The notes: a model not told the origin generated them from the letters alone. 64,000 nt of DNA from an uncultured Prevotella sp. (GCA_900553595.1 USEC01000003.1:11730-75729); one strand, 5' to 3'; shown: positions 17,616 through 26,954, numbered from the stretch's first letter. Program-made: numbers and translations.

Positions 17616-19796
17616 CTATGAAATATCGTTTTCAACGAGATATTCCATAACATTCCGTTCCGATTCTGTAATGTCATTATTGTCAAACAATGCCTTATCC
17701 TCCTCAAAATCAGTGGCTATGCTATATGTCGGAGTCTTTTGTCTCATAGTGTCCAGATATTTTCTGAAATGCTTTAATGCAGCATCTACCCGCATAAGGA
17801 ACCAGTTGGCATAACCGGCACAAAGGACATCAGAGCCGGATGGTTCTGCCGTGTTCAGCAACCTGTCATACAGTATTACGGCATCATCAGCCCGCCCGCT
17901 CATAAGATAGCCCCATGCAAGTGAACGCATCACATCGATATTGTCAGGGTGTTCGTAATTAAGTCTAAACAACACCTGCATACCCATTTTCTGCTTTCCA
18001 TTGTTCAACTGTGAAACGGCAAGTCCAAGATTGTCGCGCAAACTGTCGGGAGAAGCATCAACCAACAGACGGTAATACTCTTCCGATTTTGCATAATCGT
18101 GCAGCGCAAAACTGGCTTTTGCCAAACCTTTCAGCGTGACAGTGTCAGCAGGGGCGTCAGCAAGCACACTCTCCAACAACTCCATTGCCTTTCCGTAATC
18201 ACCCATCTGCAAATAAGCCAATGCCGCTATGCGTTTTTCTTCGGACGCGGAATGCGATTCAGAACCCGTCTGCCACAACCTTTTGATGTGTGAATAAAGT
18301 TTCTGCCTGTACAGGAATTTCATCAGACCGAGCCGTTCTTCCGACAGTCTTGCATCCTGAAAGAGTTCATCTGCAAAGAAGAATGAAGCAAGGGCATCAT
18401 CCGTAAAGCTGAAAGGATTGTCGAAATCGCTACGATTCTGATAGATGTTGAAGAAGCGGTAAAGATCCTGCAGATATGTTCTCCGCACATAGGCGGCACT
18501 CTCACGCTGTCCCGTCGGGACGGTAGCACCCAATGCTTCGCCGTTGCCCACCATGTTCCTCACATTGGCAGGCAGCCTGTCGAACACCGATGCCATGGCA
18601 AACGCAAACGAATACTTGTCGGAATCGCAGAAAGGTCCGTTTTGCAATAGAGTGTCCAAGAAGTTGGAACCGCTGAGCTTATCAGCAAGAGCGCGCAGTT
18701 CGGGATGCTCAGAATTGAACGGACAGAACCAATTGCTCAACTGATAGAAGAATCTGAAACGCTTCATTTGCGAGAATCCGCCATAATATATGTCAATGCC
18801 GGTCTTCTGCATATCCATCATTTGCGACATCGTCTTTTCAAGTTTCTCAATCTCGGCATCAGAGTCTTCCGTACCAAGTATGTCGCGCATCATATCATCA
18901 TCCCGTTCAATGAATCCGGAACCGGAAGCACGCAGATTGCTGTTCTTAACCAATGTCGGAATAATCTCTTTCTGGATACGTTCCTTGTCAGATTCGGCAT
19001 TGGCGCAATAGAACAATTGCATCTGAAGTTGCAGCAGTTCTTCACGCTTCATTTTGTCGTCGAGCACACGGTTTATGCCCTCCTCCACTTCCGGGAACAA
19101 CGGGATTCCGCTCTTCGGAGCACACAACACCCAACCTACAAAGGCTCTCTGCCGCACCCGTTCATAAACTGCGTTTTCATATATAGACAGCAACGTGACC
19201 CACTTCTCCACATCGAAAACATTCATCAGCGAGAGCATTATCGATGAGATGATTGTCAGGATGTCATTCTGGTCAATCGTGGGAGACAACAGAAGTTTCC
19301 GCATAAACGCTGATGTCCCTTCACTCCATTGCCCTGAAACAAGTATGGAGTTGAACAGCGTTTCAACGTATCGTTGATGGTCTGAATAAATGTTTTGCAG
19401 AGAGTCAGGTTGCGAACTGTCCAACAATGAATTCAATGCCACATCCTGAACAAAGGTCTCCAGAGTCTTGCGGATTTCCACATGACACATTTCCACATCA
19501 AAGGAAAATCGTTTCGCAGCCATAAACGAAGGACGTTTCTTTATCAAAGACTCCATCCTCACATTGCCGTACAGACGGAAGACACGACGGAGCAAACCGT
19601 CATAGACCGTCTCCAGTTGCGGATCCTTATAGCCCCGCTGCATGTAACCACACATAAGGCGGAAATCAGACTCTATGATTTCCACTTCGTTCGACAATGT
19701 ATTCAATTCGTGTTGAGTAATATATTTCTTCAAAGCCGACAATGAATTGCCGATATCACGCTTTACAAGAATCAATTCCCTTATACTCATTTCCAT
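17616..19796 (-). CDS. Large TPR-repeat protein of unknown function
   Basis: A 726-residue cytosolic-looking protein without signal peptide. Residues 1-450 are helical and unassigned. From about residue 515 to 700 there are tetratricopeptide-like repeats (IAALAYLQMGDYGKAMELLESVL, LKGLAKASFALHDYAKSEEYYRLLV, SLAWGYLMSGRADDAVILYDRLL). It starts 18 bp after the stop of the upstream solute-binding lipoprotein on the same strand, so the two are likely one operon. A scaffold or interaction role is a reasonable inference only; I do not recognise the N-terminal region. Confidence 0.85.
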   Translation of the reverse strand: MEMSIRELILVKRDIGNSLSALKKYITQHELNTLSNEVEIIESDFRLMCGYMQRGYKDPQLETVYDGLLRRVFRLYGNVRMESLIKKRPSFMAAKRFSFDVEMCHVEIRKTLETFVQDVALNSLLDSSQPDSLQNIYSDHQRYVETLFNSILVSGQWSEGTSAFMRKLLLSPTIDQNDILTIISSIMLSLMNVFDVEKWVTLLSIYENAVYERVRQRAFVGWVLCAPKSGIPLFPEVEEGINRVLDDKMKREELLQLQMQLFYCANAESDKERIQKEIIPTLVKNSNLRASGSGFIERDDDMMRDILGTEDSDAEIEKLEKTMSQMMDMQKTGIDIYYGGFSQMKRFRFFYQLSNWFCPFNSEHPELRALADKLSGSNFLDTLLQNGPFCDSDKYSFAFAMASVFDRLPANVRNMVGNGEALGATVPTGQRESAAYVRRTYLQDLYRFFNIYQNRSDFDNPFSFTDDALASFFFADELFQDARLSEERLGLMKFLYRQKLYSHIKRLWQTGSESHSASEEKRIAALAYLQMGDYGKAMELLESVLADAPADTVTLKGLAKASFALHDYAKSEEYYRLLVDASPDSLRDNLGLAVSQLNNGKQKMGMQVLFRLNYEHPDNIDVMRSLAWGYLMSGRADDAVILYDRLLNTAEPSGSDVLCAGYANWFLMRVDAALKHFRKYLDTMRQKTPTYSIATDFEEDKALFDNNDITESERNVMEYLVENDIS

Positions 19797-19814
19797 ATCA
19801 AGAGCCTGTAACTG

Positions 19815-20717
19815 TTACTTCTGATTAGCATTGATTATTTCTGAAGGCTGTGGTTTTGCCACATATTCGTAACGCTGCTGCGGAATTGCCTTGACAATTT
19901 TAGAGTCAAGACGATAGTACTTTTGCATTATTTCCTCATAATGCGGAACGCCATAAACATTCAATGAGTCGCAAGCTTTGTTGTAAGCTTTCACCAATGC
20001 TTCAATCTGCCGCTTGCGGTATTTGTCTTTGGCGGCATCCTCGCGAATTGCAATCACGCCAAACCTGCCCTTCATCTTACGGCTGTCTGCAATGACCGGC
20101 GACCCGAACAAGCGTGCAGCCGTAGCATAAGGTTCCGTGAGCCATGCCGCATCCATCTCGTTGTTCTGCAGCATCGAGCACCGTATGTTCACATCGTTCA
20201 CCTGTATGCGGAAGACAACAGAAGAAGTCTTTACGCCATCAAGCACCCGGTCCGTCAGATAATCAGTCGCAGAGAAACGCGACATGGCTACCATTTTGTC
20301 ACCGAGTTGGTTCGTTTTCTTTATTCGGGTCTTCCTGTTTGTAAGCAGTTGCCAGTAAGCATTGGTGAAAGTCAGATACGACAGTGCGGTCCCTTTGCCT
20401 TTAAGACGCTCCGTTCTTACCACATCCGAAACCATAGCCTCAACGCTTTTCCCCTCGAACGCAGTGTCACAGTCCATCTGAGCGGTGAACAACCGCAACC
20501 TGACATCAACATCCAACGAGTCAAACCAACCTTTTTCTTTGGCCAAGTACAAAGGCATACAGTCAAGAGTAGGAAGTACCGCTACTTTAAATGCTAAAGA
20601 ATCTTCTTTCTGTCTTTCCTTTTTCTCTGCCAACGACAATCGCTTCCTTTCCTCAACAGATTGCCCACAAGAAAGAAAAAGGACAAGTAAAAATATGTAG
20701 AATATGCTTTTTTTCAT
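19815..20717 (-). CDS. ABC-type solute-binding lipoprotein (NMT1/SsuA-like)
   Basis: A 300-residue predicted lipoprotein: signal peptide with lipobox LFLSC at residues 13-17, then a periplasmic-binding-protein fold with the NMT1/SsuA-type pattern FKVAVLPTLDCMPLYLAKEKGWFDSLDVDVRL. Such proteins bind small molecules such as sulfonates or thiamine precursors for ABC import. No permease or ATPase gene is next to it; its only partner is the TPR gene. Ligand unknown. The -7 box ends only 4 nt before the ATG, so the mRNA may be leaderless. Confidence 0.8.
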   Translation of the reverse strand: MKKSIFYIFLLVLFLSCGQSVEERKRLSLAEKKERQKEDSLAFKVAVLPTLDCMPLYLAKEKGWFDSLDVDVRLRLFTAQMDCDTAFEGKSVEAMVSDVVRTERLKGKGTALSYLTFTNAYWQLLTNRKTRIKKTNQLGDKMVAMSRFSATDYLTDRVLDGVKTSSVVFRIQVNDVNIRCSMLQNNEMDAAWLTEPYATAARLFGSPVIADSRKMKGRFGVIAIREDAAKDKYRKRQIEALVKAYNKACDSLNVYGVPHYEEIMQKYYRLDSKIVKAIPQQRYEYVAKPQPSEIINANQK

Positions 20718-20721
20718 TCAG

Positions 20722-20729
20722 CAAAAGTA
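20722..20729 (-). promoter_or_regulatory. -7 box of lipoprotein/TPR operon
   Basis: TACTTTTG on the minus strand, with only CTGA between it and the ATG at 20717. Transcription would start at or within 1-2 nt of the start codon. Confidence 0.55.
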
Positions 20730-20738
20730 GTAATAAAT

Positions 20739-20769
20739 TTTGTAACAACGAAAATTATTAGTATTTTTG
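20739..20769 (+). promoter_or_regulatory. Promoter of radA
   Basis: TTTG at 20739-20742, a 19-nt gap, then TATTTTTG at 20762-20769. The predicted leader before the radA ATG at 20785 is only about 10 nt. It overlaps the divergent lipoprotein promoter region. Confidence 0.7.
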
Positions 20770-20784
20770 TAGGAAATTGGAATC

Positions 20785-22182
20785 ATGGCAAAAGACAAGA
20801 CAGCATACGTTTGCAGTAATTGCGGATACGACTCAACCAAATGGATTGGGAAATGCCCGAGTTGTGGTCAGTGGAACACGTTCAAGGAGATACGGATTTC
20901 AGGCTGTACTTCGGGTTTTTCAAGCAGAAGCCACTCCGCAGGCACTCCTTTGAACAACAAGATCAGCCGCCCTATCAAGCTTAAAGACATCCCTGCCATT
21001 GACGACCCACGCATCGACATGCACGACAGCGAACTGAACAGAGTCCTTGGTGGAGGACTGGTCGTAGGCAGCATGGTTCTGCTTGGCGGTGAACCTGGCA
21101 TAGGCAAGAGTACACTCACATTGCAGACAGTACTCAATCTCAACGACAAAAGCATCCTATATGTAAGCGGTGAGGAGAGTGCCCACCAATTGAAAATGCG
21201 TGCCGAACGGCTTTGTGAGAACACGGGTAAAACGCTTCAGGACAATATCACCATTCTGTGCGAGACTTCACTGAACAGGATTTTCGAGTATGCAAATGAA
21301 ATAAACCCGGAAATCGTGGTCATTGACTCCATTCAGACAATAGCAATGGAGGAAGTGGAAAGCAGTCCCGGAAGTATAACGCAGGTGCGTGAGTGCGCCG
21401 CTTCCCTACTCCATTTTGCAAAGACAAGCGGCATACCCGTCATACTCATCGGGCACATCAACAAAGAAGGGACATTGGCCGGGCCAAAGATATTGGAACA
21501 TATCGTTGATACGGTAATCCAGTTTGAAGGCGACCAGCACTACATGTACCGAATCTTACGCTCTATCAAGAACCGGTTCGGAAGCACTTCCGAACTCGGA
21601 ATATACGAAATGCGGCAAAACGGACTGCGCCAAGTGAACAATCCCTCAGAGTTGCTCATGTCGCAAGACCATGGAGGGCTTTCAGGAATAGCCATCAGTT
21701 CCACAATAGAAGGAGTGCGTCCTTTCCTTGTTGAGACACAGGCTCTGGTGTCATCTGCGGCATACGGCACGCCACAACGTTCGGCAACCGGATTCGACCA
21801 GCGCCGCCTTAACATGCTGTTGGCCGTACTTGAGAAACGCGTCGGGTTCAAACTGATACAAAAAGATGTGTTCATCAACATCGCAGGAGGAATCCGTGTC
21901 ACCGATTTGGCAATGGATTTGAGTGTCATTGCAGCCGTATTCTCAAGCAATGTGGACATACCCATTGAGGCAGGATGGTGTATGGCGGGAGAAGTAGGAC
22001 TCAGTGGAGAGGTCAGATCCGTCAATCGTATAGAACAAAGACTGGCAGAAGCCGAGAAACTGGGATTCACAGACATAATCATCCCACAATACAATATCCA
22101 GGGAATCGTACAGGAAAAATTTAACATAAAGCTTCATCCGGTACGCAAAGTGGAAGAAGCCTTACGACTATTGTTTGGATAA
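20785..22182 (+). CDS. radA: DNA repair protein RadA
   Basis: RecA-related branch-migration helicase used in recombinational repair, 465 residues. N-terminal C4 zinc finger (CSNCGY and CPSCGQW), RecA-like core with Walker A GEPGIGKST and the RadA-specific KNRFG motif (IKNRFGSTSELG), then a Lon-protease-like C-terminal domain (NIAGGIRVTDLAMDL, GEVGLSGEVRSVNRIEQRL). Followed by queC 22 bp downstream. Confidence 0.95.
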   Translation: MAKDKTAYVCSNCGYDSTKWIGKCPSCGQWNTFKEIRISGCTSGFSSRSHSAGTPLNNKISRPIKLKDIPAIDDPRIDMHDSELNRVLGGGLVVGSMVLLGGEPGIGKSTLTLQTVLNLNDKSILYVSGEESAHQLKMRAERLCENTGKTLQDNITILCETSLNRIFEYANEINPEIVVIDSIQTIAMEEVESSPGSITQVRECAASLLHFAKTSGIPVILIGHINKEGTLAGPKILEHIVDTVIQFEGDQHYMYRILRSIKNRFGSTSELGIYEMRQNGLRQVNNPSELLMSQDHGGLSGIAISSTIEGVRPFLVETQALVSSAAYGTPQRSATGFDQRRLNMLLAVLEKRVGFKLIQKDVFINIAGGIRVTDLAMDLSVIAAVFSSNVDIPIEAGWCMAGEVGLSGEVRSVNRIEQRLAEAEKLGFTDIIIPQYNIQGIVQEKFNIKLHPVRKVEEALRLLFG

Positions 22183-22204
22183 CATAATAAAAAAACATCT
22201 TCAA

Positions 22205-22858
22205 ATGAAAGATTCACTAATCATTGTGAGCGGTGGAATGGATAGCATAACACTGCTCTACGACAAGAAAGACGAAATAGCCTTAGGTGTTTCGTTTGAT
22301 TACGGCAGCAACCATAATGCCCGCGAAATACCATACGCTGCGGAACATTGCAGGCGTTTAGGGATAAAGCACATCACAATCAACCTCGACTTCATTCATG
22401 AATACTTCAAAAGCAGCCTGCTTGAAGGAGCGGAAGCGATACCGGAAGGACATTATGCCGACGACAACATGAAATCGACAGTCGTGCCCTTCAGAAACGG
22501 AATTATGCTTTCGATAGCCATCGGCATAGCAGAAAGCAACGGATTACAGAAGGTTCTGATAGCCAATCATGGCGGCGACCACGCCATTTATCCCGACTGC
22601 CGCCCTGCATTCATCGATGCAATCGACAAGGCAGCGACCGAAGGTACATACAACAACTGCAAAGTTGTGGCACCCTACACGAACATATCAAAGACGGACA
22701 TTGCCAGAATCGGCAAAGCACTCGGAATAGACTATTCGGAAACTTGGAGCTGCTACAAAGGCGAAGAAGTACACTGTGGCAAATGCGGCACTTGCGTTGA
22801 GCGCAGAGAAGCCCTTGCCGAAGCAGGGATAGAAGACAAAACCCAATACAAAGTCTGA
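22205..22858 (+). CDS. queC: 7-cyano-7-deazaguanine synthase
   Basis: Makes preQ0, the precursor of queuosine, from 7-carboxy-7-deazaguanine with ATP and ammonia. The 217-residue protein has the PP-loop IIVSGGMDSITLLYD and a zinc-binding C-terminal CYKGEEVHCGKCGTCVERREAL. The ATG at 22205 is chosen; the frame is also open to a TTG at 22175 that overlaps radA. No queD, queE or queF is nearby. Confidence 0.92.
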   Translation: MKDSLIIVSGGMDSITLLYDKKDEIALGVSFDYGSNHNAREIPYAAEHCRRLGIKHITINLDFIHEYFKSSLLEGAEAIPEGHYADDNMKSTVVPFRNGIMLSIAIGIAESNGLQKVLIANHGGDHAIYPDCRPAFIDAIDKAATEGTYNNCKVVAPYTNISKTDIARIGKALGIDYSETWSCYKGEEVHCGKCGTCVERREALAEAGIEDKTQYKV

Positions 22859-22940
22859 CATAAAAGAAAAGGAAACACCTGCTGCGGTTAAATACTTTAA
22901 AATAATAACGCAGTAACACCCAAATATCATTTTTTATTAG

Positions 22941-22948
22941 TAATTTTG
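22941..22948 (+). promoter_or_regulatory. -7 box of pgk
   Basis: TAATTTTG, 41 nt before the pgk ATG. No obvious TTTG at the -33 position. Confidence 0.55.
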
Positions 22949-22989
22949 CGTTCAAAAGAAATAATTCTAACAAATTAAATATTAGTAAA

Positions 22990-24237
22990 ATGAAAATCGA
23001 AGATTTCAACTTTGCCGGTAAAAAGGCCATCGTACGTGTTGATTTTAATGTACCATTGGATGAGAATGGAAATGTAACTGACGACACTCGCATCCGCGGC
23101 GCTCTCCCCACCTTGAAGAAGGTTCTCGCCGATGGTGGTGCTCTTATCATGATGAGCCACATGGGCAAGCCCAAAGGCAAAGTAAACATGAAGTTGTCTT
23201 TGAGTCAAATTGTACCTAACGTATCAAAAGCACTTGGCGTTGATGTAAAATTCGCAAAAGACTGTGGCAATGCATCTGAAGAGGCTGCCGCATTGAAGCC
23301 AGGCGAGGCTCTTCTTCTTGAAAACCTCCGCTTCTATCCAGAGGAGGAAGGAAAGCCAGTAGGCGTAGAAAAGGGCACACCTGAGTTTGATGCTGCAAAG
23401 AAAGAAATGAAAGGCCGTCAGCAGGAATTTGCAAAGAAGCTCGCTTCTTACGCTGACTGCTATGTAATGGATGCCTTCGGAACAGCTCACCGCAAGCATG
23501 CTTCAACAGCCGTTATCGACGAATATTTCGACAAAGACCACAAGATGCTCGGCTACCTCATGGAGAAAGAGGTGAATGCTGTTGATGCTGTGCTTGGCAA
23601 CATCAAGCATCCTTTCACTGCAATCATGGGTGGTTCTAAGGTTTCCACAAAGATCGGAATCATCGAAAACCTCCTCACAAAGGTTGATAACCTCATCCTC
23701 TGCGGTGGTATGACATATACATTCGCTAAGGCTCAGGGCGGAAAAATCGGTCTCTCAATCTGTGAGGACGACAAGCTTGACATTGCTCTCGATGTTATCA
23801 AGAAGGCAAAGGAGAACGGCGTAAACCTCGTTCTCGGTACCGACTCAGTTTGCGGCGATGCTTTCAAGAACGACTGCAACACTCAGATTTGCCCGTCAAA
23901 CGACATTCCCGACGGTTGGGAAGGTATGGATGCAGGTCCTAAGACACGCGAACTCTTCGCTAATGCAATCAAGGGCGCAAAGACTATCCTCTGGAACGGT
24001 CCTGCCGGTGTATTCGAGTTCGACAACTTCGCTGGCGGCTCAAAGGCAATCGCTGAGGCAATCGCTGAGGCAACAAAGGAAGGAGCATTCTCACTTATCG
24101 GTGGTGGCGACTCTGTAGCTTGCATCAACAAGTTCGGTCTTGCAGACCAGGTTTCTTATATCTCAACCGGTGGCGGTGCTTTGCTCGAAGCAATTGAAGG
24201 CAAAGTTCTTCCTGGAGTAGCTGCAATCGAAGCATAA
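22990..24237 (+). CDS. pgk: Phosphoglycerate kinase
   Basis: Glycolytic enzyme making ATP from 1,3-bisphosphoglycerate, 415 residues. Motifs: VRVDFNVPLDENG, MMSHMGKPKG, ENLRFYPEEEG, DAFGTAHRKHAST, GGSKVSTKIGIIENLL and the C-terminal GGGDSVACINKFG. Codon use is more uniform than in the neighbours (many CTC/CTT, GGT and AAG codons), which fits high expression. It stands alone between its own promoter and terminator. Confidence 0.97.
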   Translation: MKIEDFNFAGKKAIVRVDFNVPLDENGNVTDDTRIRGALPTLKKVLADGGALIMMSHMGKPKGKVNMKLSLSQIVPNVSKALGVDVKFAKDCGNASEEAAALKPGEALLLENLRFYPEEEGKPVGVEKGTPEFDAAKKEMKGRQQEFAKKLASYADCYVMDAFGTAHRKHASTAVIDEYFDKDHKMLGYLMEKEVNAVDAVLGNIKHPFTAIMGGSKVSTKIGIIENLLTKVDNLILCGGMTYTFAKAQGGKIGLSICEDDKLDIALDVIKKAKENGVNLVLGTDSVCGDAFKNDCNTQICPSNDIPDGWEGMDAGPKTRELFANAIKGAKTILWNGPAGVFEFDNFAGGSKAIAEAIAEATKEGAFSLIGGGDSVACINKFGLADQVSYISTGGGALLEAIEGKVLPGVAAIEA

Positions 24238-24268
24238 GACAAAACTACATAAAGGTTAATAACGGAAT

Positions 24269-24307
24269 AGGAGGAAGACCCCAAACGGGTTTTCCTCCTA
24301 TTTTTAT
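24269..24307 (+). terminator. Rho-independent terminator of pgk
   Basis: Stem of AGGAGGAA and ACC paired with GGT and TTCCTCCT around CCAAACG, followed by ATTTTTATTTT. About 30 bp after the pgk stop codon. Confidence 0.88.
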
Positions 24308-24359
24308 TTTGTATTCTCTGTTGCACTTCTATATGCCTCACCTTTCAGAAGTATATATA

Positions 24360-24450
24360 AAGTTAAATGCCGGACTCTTCACAGAGTTCGGCATTCCATC
24401 TCAATAGGTATTAGCCTTTTAAAGGTAAAAAGATTGTATTCAGGATAACT
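24360..24450 (-). ncRNA. Candidate small RNA with own promoter
   Basis: On the minus strand, inside a 464-bp gene-free interval (24238-24701), a canonical promoter (TTTG 24486-24483, 20-nt gap, TACCTTTG 24462-24455) points to a start near 24450. About 55 nt on, a 12-bp stem (AATGCCGAACTC, loop TGTGAA, GAGTCCGGCATT; 24395-24366, one mismatch) is followed by a U-rich run. No open frame of note follows the promoter. The interval also holds the pgk and rsmE terminators. The RNA is an inference from promoter plus hairpin; no family recognised. Confidence 0.45.
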
Positions 24451-24454
24451 GTTA

Positions 24455-24486
24455 CAAAGGTAATGCTTTTTTGTGGTGTTTGCAAA
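24455..24486 (-). promoter_or_regulatory. Orphan promoter in pgk-rsmE interval
   Basis: TTTG, 20 nt, TACCTTTG in perfect Bacteroidetes arrangement, with no protein gene downstream on that strand before the plus-strand pgk. Confidence 0.7.
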
Positions 24487-24629
24487 TCTTTTACCACTCA
24501 TAAAGCATCTTTTGTCAATTATTTTTTCACTTTTCCAAAATATTATGCAACAAATGGTCCGTATGCGAAAAAACGGCTGTGAAAACAGGATGAAAACCTG
24601 CTTGAAAAGATTCTGATATAGTGGCTGAT

Positions 24630-24678
24630 AAAAAGAAAAAGGATGCGGCTGTGAAATTAAAAACCAACCCGCATCCTT
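24630..24678 (-). terminator. Rho-independent terminator of rsmE
   Basis: A 10-bp stem (AAGGATGCGG at 24639-24648 with its complement at 24669-24678). On the minus strand it is followed by a T-rich run, TTTTTCTTTTT. Confidence 0.85.
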
Positions 24679-24701
24679 ATTGTATCGAAAGAGCCGTCCT
24701 T

Positions 24702-25427
24702 TTACAATACCCTCTTTGAAAGATTTGACATCTGGACGGCACACAAACCTGCCGTTTCAGTACGAAGCCTGCTCCGACCGAGCGAAACTGACTTATAGCC
24801 TTGCGCCACGGCATACTTAACCTCATCAATGGAGAAATCGCCTTCCGGCCCTACAAGTATCGTCACAGAATCCTCCGGATTCATTTTCTGCAGTTCGCCA
24901 TAGAAGTCTGCCCTCTCCACTTCATCATAACAATGAGCTATAAACCGATGCCCGGAAGTGTGAGTGTCTATGTATTTTCTGAAATCAGTCATTTCACAGA
25001 CTGCCGGTTTGCCCGCCTTATGGCTTTGTTTCATTGCCGAAACCACAATCTTTTCAACCCTGTCCGTGCGGATGGTCTTACGTTCGGAGAACTTACAGTT
25101 AAGGAAACAAATCTCGTCGAATCCTATCTCCGTAGCTTTCTCTGCCATCCACTCAATGCGCTCCATCATCTTTGTCGGGGCTATGGCAAGACATATACGC
25201 CCCTGCCATTCCTTCTGATAATCCAGATTGCTGATGATGTTATACATACAATGCTTGCCCGACGACATGGTCACCTCTGCTTCAAAAAGTCCGCCTTCTC
25301 CATCAACCAAGAACAAACGGTCGCCACACTGCAAACGCAGAACCCGAACGGCATGCTTTGCCTCTTCCTCAGGCAGTTCTCCTGCATGAGCCGCATCTGG
25401 CACATAAAAATATCTTGCTTCTTTCAT
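24702..25427 (-). CDS. rsmE: 16S rRNA m3U1498 methyltransferase
   Basis: SPOUT-class methyltransferase acting on the 30S subunit, 241 residues. N-terminal PUA-like part (EEAKHAVRVLRLQCGDRLFLVDGEGG), then the knotted SAM-binding part with KATEIGFDEICFLNCKFSE, ILVGPEGDFSIDEV and VSLGRSRLRTETAGLCAV. Probably the last gene of a transcript that includes the nucleoside transporter and a small membrane protein. Confidence 0.92.
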   Translation of the reverse strand: MKEARYFYVPDAAHAGELPEEEAKHAVRVLRLQCGDRLFLVDGEGGLFEAEVTMSSGKHCMYNIISNLDYQKEWQGRICLAIAPTKMMERIEWMAEKATEIGFDEICFLNCKFSERKTIRTDRVEKIVVSAMKQSHKAGKPAVCEMTDFRKYIDTHTSGHRFIAHCYDEVERADFYGELQKMNPEDSVTILVGPEGDFSIDEVKYAVAQGYKSVSLGRSRLRTETAGLCAVQMSNLSKRVL

Positions 25428-25468
25428 CTTTCAAATTTCATTAGTTTCAGATGCTTTCGCTCTCCTCA

Positions 25469-25684
25469 CTATCGTTTTTCCTTTTGCTTTGTCACCAAGA
25501 ATTTTATTACACAGGCAACAATGTGGGCACATAAAGCACCTGCAACGAACAGCCAGAACGCTTCAAACCAGCCACCGGCGAAGGTTGATGCCACGAAACC
25601 CACGGCAACGACTAAAACAACCGACCACCCCTCAAAGGTGTTTTTGGAGTAGTCCGGCGAATATTTTGATAAGAACTGGAACAT
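25469..25684 (-). CDS. Small two-helix membrane protein
   Basis: 71 residues with two hydrophobic segments (SVVLVVAVGFVASTFAGGWF and FWLFVAGALCAHIVACVIKFL) and a basic tail. The ATG at 25684 is chosen because it falls 10 bp after the transporter stop and removes a non-family-like extension. Placed between the nucleoside transporter and rsmE. No function recognised. Confidence 0.65.
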   Translation of the reverse strand: MFQFLSKYSPDYSKNTFEGWSVVLVVAVGFVASTFAGGWFEAFWLFVAGALCAHIVACVIKFLVTKQKEKR

Positions 25685-25694
25685 CTTTTTATCC

Positions 25695-26954
25695 CTACTT
25701 CCTGTCTGTCTTGAAGATACAGGCAAACAACAAAGCCACCACCAAGGCATAACCTGCAAATATGAACCAGCACATCTGCCAGTTGCCGACAGTGTAAGAC
25801 TGGTTTCCTACGGTTTCGCTATAAGTGAAATAATTTATTATCTTCTGTGCAGCCACCGTTCCTATCGTCGCGCCGATACCGTTGGTCATCAAGAAGAACA
25901 CGCCTTGCGCACTCGAACGAATGTTATGGTCGGTGTTCTGCTCCACGAAAAGCGAACCGCTTATATTGAAGAAATCGAACGCCACACCATAGACAATCAT
26001 CGACAGAATGAACATCCATACGCCGCTTCCCGGATTGCCGGTACCAAAGAGTCCGAAGCGCAACACCCATGCCAACATTGCTATAAGCATGACATTCTTG
26101 ATGCCATAGCGTTTCATGAAGAACGGTATCAGAAGGATACAGAACGTTTCGCTTATCTGCGACAACGAAATAAGAATGTTTGCATGCTGTACGCCAAACG
26201 TGTCGGCAAACTCTTTCAGCACTGCGAAGCTGCTGATATAAGGGTTTGCAAAACTGTTTGTGATTTGCAGACTCACACCAAGAAGCATGGAAAAGACAAA
26301 GAATCTCGCCATTTTCTTCTGCTTGAACAGTGCGAATGCCTTCAGACCGAATGCCTCTGAAAGCGACTTTGCATCGCCATTGCCTGATACGGGACACGAG
26401 GGCAGTGTGAACGAATAGGCAAACAGCACAAAGCCCAGCACGCCGGAGGTGACAAACTGCATCTGGTTGGTCTGGAATCCCATAATATCCACAAACCACA
26501 TCGTGAGGATGAAGCCGATAGTGCCAAAGACTCTTATCGGCGGGAAATCCTTCACCACATCCAGACCCGCTTGCGAAAGCCCGTTGTAAGCCACCGAATT
26601 TGCAAGGGAAAGAGTCGGCATATAGAAAGCCACGGACATGGTGTAAAGCATAAACACCGTTGCAAAAGACGCACTCTGGCCTGCAACAGAGCCATACCAT
26701 GACACAGCCATCATGAACAATCCTGCAAGCAGATGGCAAATACCCAGCAGCTTCTGAGCCTGCACCCATCGGTCGGCAACGATGCCCATTATTGCCGGCA
26801 TGAATATGGAGACCACTCCCTGCATGGAATAGAAGTATCCTATTTCTGTCCCCATACCTATATTGCCCAAATAACGTCCCATCGAAGTAAGATAGGCTCC
26901 CCATACTGCGAACTCCAGGAAGTTCATTAATGCCAAACGGATTTTCAGATTCAT
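25695..26954 (-). CDS. Nucleoside/H+ symporter, NupG-like MFS
   Basis: A 419-residue inner-membrane transporter with about twelve hydrophobic segments. The N-terminus NLKIRLALMNFLEFAVWGAYLTSMGRYL is typical of the nucleoside:proton symporter (NHS) group within MFS, and the C-terminal region GVFFLMTNGIGATIGTVAAQKIINYF fits. The ATG at 26954 gives the family N-terminus. Substrates are probably nucleosides (family knowledge). A -7 box is visible at 27078-27071. Confidence 0.85.
   Translation of the reverse strand: MNLKIRLALMNFLEFAVWGAYLTSMGRYLGNIGMGTEIGYFYSMQGVVSIFMPAIMGIVADRWVQAQKLLGICHLLAGLFMMAVSWYGSVAGQSASFATVFMLYTMSVAFYMPTLSLANSVAYNGLSQAGLDVVKDFPPIRVFGTIGFILTMWFVDIMGFQTNQMQFVTSGVLGFVLFAYSFTLPSCPVSGNGDAKSLSEAFGLKAFALFKQKKMARFFVFSMLLGVSLQITNSFANPYISSFAVLKEFADTFGVQHANILISLSQISETFCILLIPFFMKRYGIKNVMLIAMLAWVLRFGLFGTGNPGSGVWMFILSMIVYGVAFDFFNISGSLFVEQNTDHNIRSSAQGVFFLMTNGIGATIGTVAAQKIINYFTYSETVGNQSYTVGNWQMCWFIFAGYALVVALLFACIFKTDRK

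Noticed and set aside
24030..24075. Tandem repeat inside pgk
   Set aside because: A short duplication (GGCAATCGCTGA twice) coding AIAEAIAEA, an ordinary helix sequence in this family.
24379..24744. 121-codon frame on the minus strand
   Set aside because: Runs through two terminator-type hairpins and overlaps the end of rsmE; not protein-like.
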